Part shown: in pieces, positions 31,300 through 41,018 of the stretch
Numbering within the stretch: the first letter of the stretch is position 1
How the letters are laid out: every line of letters starts with the position of its first letter
From: Datnioides undecimradiatus
Taxonomy: Eukaryota > Chordata > Actinopteri > Lobotiformes > Datnioididae
Reading direction: 5' to 3'
Assembly (NCBI GenBank): GCA_008933995.1
Contig: WARS01000026.1
Location: forward strand, 8,508,501 to 8,572,500
DNA: 64,000 bases
Program-made: the position numbers and the translations under genes
The notes under the pieces: model-generated
Seen by the model: the letters and a program-made list of their open reading frames with translations, nothing else
Told to the model about the DNA's origin: nothing
Database searches by the model: none

Positions 31300-34025
31300 A
31301 TCTGTGGTGAAAGGTGGTCACTCACTTATTCATGGATGTGGTCAGTGCTTTTCAAGTGTGAACAAATTGGTTTTCTCAGAGGTGGCTGCACCTCGTCTAA
31401 TCATATGCTTTTATGCAAATTAAGTTCAATCTAAAGGTCAGCATACAATTTTGTTCAGTAGCAATATTTCAGTGAAACACACAGCCAGGTCAGCAGACAC
31501 AGGTGTAGGATGTTCAACCTAATGACATACAGTAGTCAGACTGAGCTGGGATATATTTTAAGAGCATCTTGGCACATTAAGTATGGCAGCTGTTTTTTTT
31601 TTCATTTTAGTGACTCAGAATACAAAAAATATCAAACAATTTAGCAAAAAGTCACTTATGTTTTTTGGCATTTCTAGCATCCCCCAAAAACTATAATTCC
31701 TTTCCTTCTTCAAGGAAATTAATAAGGGAGAAGAAGCTCCATTCCCAACAGAACAGAATATAAAAACCAGGAGGCTGTGTTAAGAAATGCACCTGGTTTC
31801 AATCCCCTGAAAAGAGGGATTGCTACCATTTCGAGCTCCATTTTAATTTCCTGTTTATTTCACTCTCTGAAGCTTTGGGAACTCTGAAAGGATTTAAATG
31901 CCCTTCAGTCTCCGTGTCTTTCTCCCATTGCCTTTGATTTATAGATTTGATTTTCAGCTTGAAAGCAAAAAAAGGGAGAAATTCCGAAAGGAGGAAAAAA
32001 AAACACCATCATGACATGGAGGAGCTTAAAGCAAGCTGAAAGGTGGAGGAAATAGGAAGGATATAAAACGCCCATTGCCAGCTCCACGGATGAAATATGA
32101 GGAATTGTCGGAAACCATGTAACAAAACGTGATATGTAGCAAATGAACTGGGCTTTATTCAATCCCCGAGCAGCCATAAGAAGTCCCATTCTGCTCCGTC
32201 TGTATTGTGCTGTGCCCTGTGTCGACAGGACTCACTTTCACTCGACACTGTCGGGCACCCATTAAATGCTACAATACACAATCATTCCTCCCTCCAAACT
32301 CTGTAAACACAGAGTGTTCCCTGTTTCTCTCTTTCACTCTGAGCAGTGGTTCTTCAGCAGGGGATGTCACTTAAGGACAGGCTCAATGATTTGACCATGA
32401 CTCACTTCACCTCAATAAGTGCATCCAAAACAAGCCATGCCTATTCTAACCCAAAAGGTATGAATATATGCATTTCCTCACCTTGGCTCACCCTCTATAT
32501 GTGAGAGATCAGCTGGGCCTGGCTCAGAAAAAAGGCACCCAGTGTGCCGACAGAGCAGCGTCCCAGTGGGAAAAGGCAGCTTTTGTGACCCAGAGTTCCA
32601 GCTACACTGCTCCTATGGGATCACTGGGCCATGGGGAGTCCAAAGGGAGACAGACCGTGGCTGAGAGACAGGAGGGATACTGGGGGACCGTGGAGGCACT
32701 GAGCTCACAGAACAGATAAACCCAGGGGATTACTGTCAGACTGCACGCTCCTCAGGCCTGCACATGGTCAAAATAGGGAGCAGTTTAACTTGAATCTCTC
32801 TTAATTGAGAAAGGCCTCCTGCTAAAGAAGGTGACATACAGTGCAGGAGGCCGCCATTTAAGTTGATGGCTTTTATACATAAAGGTAGTGATTTATTGTT
32901 CCACCGTATGCGATAGCTATGTGCAGTAATTTGTAACAGAGTCAATTTCCACCTAATGAGTGAGAGAGATTAATTCATGTGCATGATGAATTGCGCAGCA
33001 CCAAGCAGTCAGGCTAAGCAAATTCTTGTTCAAAATGTGTGTGTGGGCTCGTGTGCATGTGTGTACCTTTTGTGAATGCTTTTCAAACTCCAGCAAAGAC
33101 TGCAGGGGCACTTATCTTAAATAAGTAGGCCTGCCCTCCACCGCAGTCCTCGCTAGGAGCTCCATATGGTAATGAGCTGTGTAAGATGAAGAAAATATGT
33201 TATTTGCAACACAAACAGCGCTGCAGTTAATTCAAGCAGCCGAGGCGTAATCCACTCGCACAGTTTCAGCGACAACAACATTTTTCCAAGTGTAAAGTTC
33301 ACATGAAAAATGGAAGAATGAGCTAATTTGTGCCGCGGTAGCACAATGAGCAGGTTTGAAGGCTTGTGCAATGCAAATACGTCAGATGCTAAGTCATTGT
33401 GGTGGCATGTGACCAGCTGCCAGAACATAAATTGAAATGAATAACAAACTAGGAGGCTTGCCTGCCAAAGTGAAAGGGATGATGAGGTTATGATGTCCAT
33501 CTGCAGTATGTGCAGTTGCCTCCGTGTTGGCGTCCTAATTAACATGAAGATTGTTTTAATCTTTCAAACTGCTCTGTTTAAACACGCTGACATTTGACAT
33601 CTAGTTCAATGGAGCTCTCCTTTGTGTCCCATCACAACTGCAGAGCCACAATATCTTTAAAACTGCAGTCTGTACTTTACAAAATGTCTGCATCGCAGGA
33701 CAATGTTTACCATCGAGACAGAAATCAATTCAAACACAAGCAAGGCATTGTTGAATAAAAATGGTAATCATGGATCAAAACAGTTCGGCTGCACACACCA
33801 TGTGGTGAAAATGTCCTGATGTTTATCACAGTGCAGGTTTTTATTATTATTTTATTTTGATTACTGGTTTGCTGTAAAGGAACTAACTTTGAATTTCCAG
33901 TAAAAAGCTTGTTGCACAAAATAATTGTGGAACTCAGCGGCTGATTCAATGTTAATCAGGAGCTATTCATCCAGAAAACTGCCAGCATGTTGACTCACAG
34001 ATATCAAGTAACTAATCATTACATG
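31300..34025. other. Gene-poor intergenic sequence
   Basis: No gene is recognised. The stretch 32950-33600 is non-repetitive with several TAAT/ATTA words and could be conserved non-coding DNA, but this cannot be shown from one sequence. Confidence 0.45.
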
Positions 34026-34029
34026 CAGT

Positions 34030-34275
34030 CTAATTAAAGGAATAGTTTAACATTTTAGGAGTTACGTTTATTTGCACTCATTTTGAAAGTCAGTAGAAAG
34101 TCAGACACCATGGACACCAGTACCACAGCCGTCTGAGACCGGAGATTTTTCTATCTTTTTAAAGGAATAGTTCGCCATTTAAGGAAATATGCTTATTTGC
34201 TTTCTTGCCAAGAGTTAGATGAGAAGATCGATACCACTCTCAATAAGCGTAATGGAGTCCCTGCTAATTGCTTGG
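34030..34275 (+). repeat. Two adjacent copies of the 'AAAGGAATAGTT' teleost repeat
   Basis: One copy starts at about 34035 (AAAGGAATAGTTTAACATTT), the second at about 34161 (AAAGGAATAGTTCGCCATTT, then CTTATTTGCTTTCTTGCCAA and GAGTTAGATGAGAAGATCGA). Both face the same way, so this is a partial tandem or an insertion beside an older copy. Further copies lie at 63055-63120 and, reversed, about 16370-16500. Confidence 0.65.
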
Positions 34276-34279
34276 CAGT

Positions 34280-37200
34280 GATGACAAGACTCCAGGAAGT
34301 TACCATGCCCAGCCAAGAAATAGACTTAAATCTCTGTAAGAACCTCAACTTGTTGTCTTTACACTGAAGGTATGGTCCAGATGAATCAAACAGGATTTGA
34401 AGTGTAAATTAGGGAGCTTTAGAGGTGCTGGTACTTTGCTAACTTGGACAGAGCATGGCATAGTTGCTTCCACCCAATGAATATACTTATTTAAAGAACT
34501 GTCCTAGAGTTATTGAAGAACTTATTAAATCATCACTTAGTTCCTGATTTTGTGTCTTGCGGACTGCTGTGGTATCCTGCTGTAAAATATTACCAACCAA
34601 AGAAATTTAGTGCAGTGGAAACATATTTTACTTATTGCAGCTAATTTGCTATTATTTTTCCATATTGGTTTCTTCTTCTTTGGTGTATAAATAGCTATGA
34701 AATGTACTCTGGTCATCTGTACCTGTCTCTCTCTCTCTGTTCACGCAGGCATCACCTCACATTGCCCCACCACCCACACACACAGAGTTATGAGTCATTC
34801 ACAAAGACTGTGGATAAAATCTCCTCCATCACAACGTACCTTGAAGACACTTGTGATAAAATAATTCACAGCGGTGCAGAGCTGCTCAGAAGGTCGGCTA
34901 ATTAGCTGACACCAGGCGAGAGGCATTTGCTATCACAATCAAATTTGTGGCCAAAGTCCTCCCGGCTAACTAACACGGCTGCACCCACTTGTCACGTAAG
35001 TCCAGTGGACCATGAGGTTAGCCATCAAAACAAAGGCCCAGTCACCCACTAATAGGGCCTATGGAAGATTCCAGGACTGTGTGGGTGGGAGGTCAGCACC
35101 TTTGGGCCTGTTACTGCCACATAAAATACCTTGCTATACCAGGCAAGCTCTCAGTCAGGAGCAGGTACTCGCCACATCTGTAAAAAAAAAGAAGAAGAAA
35201 AAAGACAAATAAACAGTATTTGTGGGTTAATATTCTTTTGGCTTTCCTTTTCCTCACTTTTTGCTCGTCTCAAAGGCCACATCTCTGTATAACCGTCTAA
35301 GCAGACTCATTGTCATATAACTCATGAGTTTCAGAGATAGCCTGAGGGAGAAAAACCTCTTGTTACAAAGCTGCCCGCTGCAGTTATGTATTCCAGTGGT
35401 CACTTGTGCATTATCTGTCTATCTTTCACATTTCAGAGTGTGAATGGGCACTGAGCTCACCGCAGCATCTTTACAGAGACATAATTAGAAGGGAGCCGGT
35501 ATGACAGATGGATTACAATCATAATTGAGAGCGTGGAGAGTCTATCGTCCTAGCTGCAGTGCACCTGCTTTGTCGTTGGCATAAACAGCAGAAGAGGTAA
35601 GAATTTGTCTTCCCATACAGCGTGCCTGTAGAATTACAATACATTGGGGTTTTTTTTTTCCTCCTCGCAGGTGCTGATTCTGCTCGCAGTGGTGAAGAAA
35701 AGCATAGATAGCCTGATTTTATTATTCCAAAGCAGATGGTGCAAAATGAGATGGGGGGGCCCAGCAGCTCAGTGACCTTGATGTTGCTAATCTAACATTG
35801 CCCCTACATTGATCTAACATTAACACCTCACCCCTCACGGAGTATGCATGACTCCAAACAGACTGGTGGCCTGCGTGCTTTTCGAACAAATCACCCCGAC
35901 ATGCAATTACCTCCTGCTCTGGAGTTATTTCTTTCCTGTGGATAAGACGGCCCTTTCATTTGAGTCCGGGAATTAAACAGGTTTCCAGGTTAATTAATTT
36001 GACAGACAGACCCCATTGTGCCTAGTGTCAGCCCAAAAGGAAACCTTATTGCCTCTTGTCCTCAAGGTTGACTTTTTATTGTTCTTAGATACGTCGTTCT
36101 TGAAAGGAGCGCACAGTGCCAGCCCTGTAATTGACTTGAAGAAGACTGCATCGAGCAGACGTGTTACTGAATGCTTGAAACAAAAGTTCTGGTCCCTTAT
36201 AGGAACCCATAATTTATCCAGCAGGGATGCATTGAAATGTAGTGCACCCCTGGCATATGGAAGCCATGGCTGTGTTTGTTTGTTTGGTCAGCTATATATT
36301 GAACACCCACCTCTTCCAGGATGCATTCTCACTTCTGCATGCTTGTTGCTTTCCACTTCATCCAATGATGAAATTGAAATGGAATTTATCCGAATGTGTG
36401 TTTGTGTGTGTCTTTGTGTGAACGTGACTGAGTGTCTGTATGAAAGTGAGGGAGGAGAAAGAGAGAAGACCCAAACCGAAGTGTAATCTCAGTCTAAATC
36501 ACACTGGCTCCCTCGGGGAAAAGCCCCTCTTCCTGGGGTTAGTCAGTGAATTAAATCACGGTGAAGGCCCCATTTTTCAAAAGTAACCTTTCCGTTGACA
36601 GTGTAAGTGGGAGTCAGGCTCTCTCCCTCAGTCCGGGCAGTGGAATTAGTGTCTTGCGTGGCGACACCAGTCTCTCAGGGTGTCATTTGTAGGGACTGTT
36701 GCTGCATTTTTCCAAGGCCTGCCTGCCTGTCTCAGTGTGCTCACAGTGGAGGAGGCCATCTGCCTCCCTCCCCTCTCGCATCCCTCACTTCTCTCCTCAG
36801 CAGTCTCTTCACAGCAGTTCCCACACAGTTTCCTTAAATGTATTTCTGGTGCATCTCATGAATTTTGTCCCCACTATACAGTTGCACCCACAATCACATT
36901 AACATGCCTGGACTTGGACATGAGCGATTTCCCTGTTGAAAGATATTCATGAAATTAGTGCAGCTAATGGAGATAAATACACTACATGACGGGATTAGGC
37001 TTGAATTAATCACTATTCAACTTAATTAATTAGAAATTTGTCCATCCAAGCCTGTAATGTCAATAGGACATGTTTCAATTAGAGCTACATCGCCTTTTCT
37101 AATCTTTTAATTGAACAGAAACGAATGGAGCCAACATGTTCATAAAATGGGATTCTATGCCTCATAATCATTTTCACGATAAAGCAACTCTCTGAGGCTG

Positions 37201-37860
37201 TTTATTACTCAAAGATCAAGCAACTTAACTGATTTAGCCCATAATCCATTTGCTGTTTCCTGTTTGACTGTTTCCCAGAGTGCTGCTGTAACAACAGCAG
37301 CCCAGTGGATGCTATTGTTGGTTGTGTGGTGGCTGTTTGAGAAGTGGTCAGTTTCTAAGGTTACTTGAAAACGAAGGCTTATGCATGAATTATGTATCTA
37401 CAGAGTGCCCAGTCGGCACCTTTTCTCACACTATAACCAGCTGAACAATACAGCATTCATTAAAAGAGCCTAACAATGATTTTTTTTTATTATGAGATTT
37501 TGAATTACATACGCACACACACAAACTACCTTTTTTATTAATTAATGCCACAAATTGCCAAGTGAGTCCCTGGCTAATGCATGCCCACGAAAGCAAATTA
37601 TCATAATCTGCTTGTTTGTAAAAGCACCATCTGTGCAATTAAATAGTTTGGTGATGATAGTGTTTTGTTAGGAAGATGTAAGGGATCCTTGCTCCTAAAG
37701 GTGTGGTGAATTCTCACCAGTGTGTGTGCCAGGGTGCGTGCCAGCGTGTGTGTGCGTGAGTGTGAGAAAGGGAGAGAGAGAGTGTGGGGTGCACAGGATG
37801 AATCAGGAGTGTCTTCTGAAGAAGGGTTGCCTGGGAGACCAGCCTGGACCCCTCCAAACG
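34280..37860. other. Upstream flank of grm7, no gene recognised
   Basis: Largely unique DNA. Candidate regulatory blocks are TTAATTAATTTGACAG at 35990-36005 (homeodomain core next to a MEIS-type TGACAG) and a homeodomain-site-rich block at 36940-37115. A (TG)n-like tract at about 36395-36422 and poly-A and poly-T runs produce low-complexity open frames. No coding family is seen. Confidence 0.45.
36940..37115. promoter_or_regulatory. Cluster of TAAT/ATTA homeodomain-type sites upstream of grm7
   Basis: Within 175 bp there are ATTAGT, GAATTAATCA, TTAATTAATTAGAA, CAATTAGAG, TCTAATC and TTAATTG. The block is unique in the window and lies about 2 kb upstream of the grm7 leader. AT-rich composition inflates such counts, so this is only a candidate. 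Confidence 0.25.
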
Positions 37861-37891
37861 TGTCTGTTCTCCTTCCCCCCTCCTCCCTCCT

Positions 37892-37914
37892 CGCGCGCGC
37901 GCTCTCTCTCTCTC
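37892..37914. repeat. (CG)n tract fused to (CT)n, Z-DNA prone
   Basis: An 11-bp alternating CGCGCGCGCGC (37892-37902) runs directly into a TC repeat. Pure alternating CG of this length is rare in vertebrate DNA. It lies 1.3 kb upstream of the grm7 start codon, at the edge of the CpG-richer promoter zone. Confidence 0.7.
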
Positions 37915-38354
37915 CTCCGTTTTAAAGGTGCATCAGTAATGAATCCAAAACTATTTCAGGAAAGGCACTTTTTAGTCGACGGGTGAAACCCTCCATACCC
38001 GCAGCTCTGCTGTGTTTTCATAATGCTACAGATCGGCGTTTCATGCCTCCCACCGTCAACATCAAAAGGAAAGAGACACTTTAGTGTGTGTTTGTGTGTG
38101 TGTGTGTGTGTTTGAGGGGGATAAAGGAGGGAGGGGAAGTAGAGAGAGAAAGAGATTATGAATGCTGAGATGCAGCGCACAGAGAGGCACTCAGAGGAAC
38201 AATTGTCGTACTATTAAAGTCTGTAAGTGCATTTGTTCGTCTTGTTTACCTTCTCGATCTCTTGATGTCTGAAGACACTGAACGCCAACTTCCTGAAAAC
38301 CTTGCCATGAAGTGATGCCACTCTTTTTTTTATTTTTTTTTTCAGCCGGCTGAA

Positions 38355-38434
38355 TGACGTCTGGCAAGAAAAGGGGGCTGAAAACTCGGCGCACACAGTG
38401 AATCCCTCGCTGTGACTCATTCATTTTGTATAAA
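38355..38434 (+). promoter_or_regulatory. Candidate grm7 promoter: CRE-like, AP-1 and TATA elements
   Basis: TGACGTCT (38355-38362) is one base from the CRE TGACGTCA. TGACTCA (38413-38419) is a perfect AP-1 site. TATAAA (38429-38434) lies 10 bp further and would place a start near 38460. Proximity to grm7 and rising CpG content downstream support a promoter here. The start site itself is not visible, and 5' UTR introns cannot be excluded. Confidence 0.35.
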
Positions 38435-38578
38435 TGCGACCGGTTGCGGAGACAGAGAAAGAGCCCGGGCTTTAATTAGCTGGATATTCTCAGTCCTCTG
38501 CCCAGTGGACGCACATTTTAGCTCCTTTTCTTTCCTTCCTCCTTCTTTTTTCTTCCTTTTTTTTTGGAGACTGTTGAG

Positions 38579-39099
38579 ATGATATGCACCCCAGGGAGAC
38601 AGACACCACAACCGACCGAGCCGTCCCTGCGCTCCGGTGGAGTTGGTTTGAGCAGGAAGAATGTCACCCACTTCTGCTGGTCCTAACATCTAAGTGTTGA
38701 TTTTGAGAGGTAATTCTTAGAATAAAGAGAAATCAGTATATGTTCTGTTATGTTTTGGCAGCATCGCCGCTATTACTTGTGAAGATATGTCAGTTCTCAG
38801 CTGCGGCTTCGTTGTTTCCACTCGCGGTTTGGATTCAGCATAAATGGACAAAATTAGGCCAGTTCAGCCGCGGCGGGTGTTCGTCTTCTTTTACTGAGAT
38901 ATTTCTGACTTATGGATGTAGCCTTCCCGTATCCTGGGAACTGAATCACCGTTAGGGGCTTCACCATTCAACAAGCTGCACCGCTCACTCCCGGCTGCAA
39001 AGCGATGGGCGCAGTTCGCCTGAGCCATCTACTGCGTCTCGGTTCTCCAGCCCAGCTTGTTGAATCTCCTCCCTGGTGACAAGAATGGGTCTATTTTAA
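38579..39099 (+). other. Upstream ORFs in the inferred grm7 5' leader
   Basis: If transcription starts near 38460, the leader contains at least five AUG-initiated ORFs that end before the main start: 38579-38686 (35 codons), 38661-38693 (10), 38740-38955 (71), 39005-39079 (24, with G at -3 and +4) and 39085-39099 (4). None is in frame with or fused to GRM7. Leader splicing could remove some of them. Confidence 0.45.
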
Positions 39100-39166
39100 C
39101 AAACTTCTCAGCTGGTTCTATTTTTCGGTTGTGGATTGCAGACCTCATCCTTCCTAAAAGTTAATC

Positions 39167-39670
39167 ATGGCTCGTCCCGGTGTGTGCGTGAAGCTGGGGT
39201 TTATATGGAGAGTGTTTTGGCTCATGAGGACTGTGGTAGATTTCGCGCTGCCTCAGGAGACTTATGCACCCCATTCAATACGGACTGAGGGGCATCTGAC
39301 CCTCGGTGGACTCTTCCCGGTGCACGCAAGAGGGGCCGACGGCGTGCCGTGTGGGGACCTCAAGAAGGAGAACGGCATTCAGCGACTTGAGGCCATGATG
39401 TACGCTTTGGATCAAATCAACCAGGACGAGCAACTCTTACCTAACATCACCTTAGGCGCCCGGGTGCTGGACACTTGTTCGAGGGATACCTACGCTCTGG
39501 AGCAATCTTTAACTTTCGTTCAAGCTCTGATCACGAAGGATACCTCCGACGTGAGGTGCACGAACGGGGAGCCACCGGTGTTTGTCAAGCCTGAAAAAGT
39601 GGTGGGAGTCATCGGAGCCTCGGCGAGTTCAGTATCGATTATGGTTGCCAACATCCTACGCCTCTTTCAG
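39167..39670 (+). CDS. grm7: Metabotropic glutamate receptor 7, coding exon 1 (168 residues)
   Basis: This is a class C GPCR exon. The product is a presynaptic, low-affinity glutamate receptor coupled to Gi/o. The ATG has a strong context (A at -3, G at +4). A hydrophobic signal peptide ([11 protein letters not shown]) precedes the Venus-flytrap domain with [68 protein letters not shown] and [20 protein letters not shown]. Among group III receptors the combination [23 protein letters not shown] and [10 protein letters not shown] is specific to GRM7. The [11 protein letters not shown] loop (from residue 150) carries the conserved glutamate-contacting serine. The exon ends in phase 0 after CAG. 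The next bases are GCAAGT, a GC donor. Confidence 0.95.
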
Positions 39671-39946
39671 GCAAGTCTTTGAGCGTGTGCAATAGTTTTG
39701 TGGTTGTAAAATAGTGTTTCTGTTCTCACTGATGAAGCTGCAGTATGTGCAGGCTTTTAGTAAAACCCGCTTTTTTGGGGAAGAGTGAAAGTGGTGCGCC
39801 CTATTGCAACCCACCCAGGAGCAGATGAGAAAGAATAGGGATGCCATAAGTAGTAAACAACAAATGCACTTTATCTATAAAAGGGAAAAGATTAACAGTT
39901 ATTAACAAAAATATGCCCCTTTTCAGGTGATATTAGGCTATATGTG

Positions 39947-39952
<6 letters not shown>

Positions 39953-39980
<28 letters not shown>

Positions 39981-40006
39981 AGAGTGAGAGAGAGAGAGAG
40001 AGAGAG
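39953..40006. repeat. Compound (TG)14 (GA)n microsatellite
   Basis: 28 bp of TG (39953-39980) followed by a GA-rich run to 40006 with one interruption (AGAGTGAG). Located 283 bp inside grm7 intron 1. Confidence 0.95.
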
Positions 40007-40974
40007 CGTTTTCTCCATTTTCACATTGATGCATTTCACATGACACATTTCTCTTTAGACTTCTTCCCATCTTAAAAATATAATAACAAAAGGAAGGTGG
40101 AGTGAGTTTGGGTGGTTTTCCCCTCCACTTCACTGTGCGGATGAGACAGCTGAGTGTGCTGTTGCTTGTCCCCGGTGGTGCTGAAAGAACAGCTCCCGTC
40201 TGTTCCAGTCTCACTCCAGAGTCTGGATGAGTGGGCACTGACAGCCTGACACAATCACACCCAAACTCAACAACCCCCTCCTGAGAATAACAGGCCCGCT
40301 TCATGTGATTGCACATGATTATATGAGCCTCTTGCATGGAAAGACTGCAGGCGTTTTTTATGAATTGTTTTGAACCTGAAAGCCTGGATTTATGGTTGAG
40401 TTGGCTTGCCTTTATCTGCAGGGGGGCCCCTCTTTCTCCAAATGAGCTTGTTCCAAACTCTTTGCGCCCTAATTGAGCTCGATGGCTTCAAGTAAATGAA
40501 ATGAATTTGCACCACTAATTTCAAAATGAGTTAGCTTGGGTTTGTGGGGAACACATCTCTATTCCTGTTGGCTGAGAGTCAACTGATGGTGTTGACCCAC
40601 TGCTGGTGCTGCAGTGGAATGAGAAACGCAGCAGGGCACCAATATAGCAGATTAATTATTTAAAGCACATCTCCATAGCAAAACATCTAATTACTTGGAA
40701 TACCGTGTGGATGCTTTTGCAAATGTGCAGACTTCTATACAGTTTTGTTTTTTTTTTCTTGTGTGAAGACGGCGGCGTTAAAGGAGGCTCATCAGTGCTG
40801 CAGTGTTGCTGCCGCCGCTGCTGCTAATGATTTGTGGTTGCAGAATGTAACTCGCAGTCTTGTCATTTTGTATTTTGTTTCAGTTCAATTAGGCAAACCA
40901 TGGGCCTGACTGTAAGAAGCTGTTTAACTGCATCAAAGTGCTTAACATGCTTTTAGCTCCCCCTCCCCTTTTGT

Positions 40975-40977
<3 letters not shown>

Positions 40978-41016
<39 letters not shown>
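40978..41016. repeat. (CA)19 microsatellite
   Basis: 39 bp of uninterrupted CA in grm7 intron 1. Confidence 0.95.

Positions 41017-41018
<2 letters not shown>

Noticed and set aside
36016-36486. 156-codon open frame upstream of grm7
   Set aside because: Includes a TG-repeat-derived Cys/Val run; no similarity to any family I know.
39671-39682. GRM7 exon 1 continuing to the stop after ASL
   Set aside because: The GRM7 family sequence continues with IPQISY, found at 63724 in matching phase, so this is intron read-through rather than the normal end.
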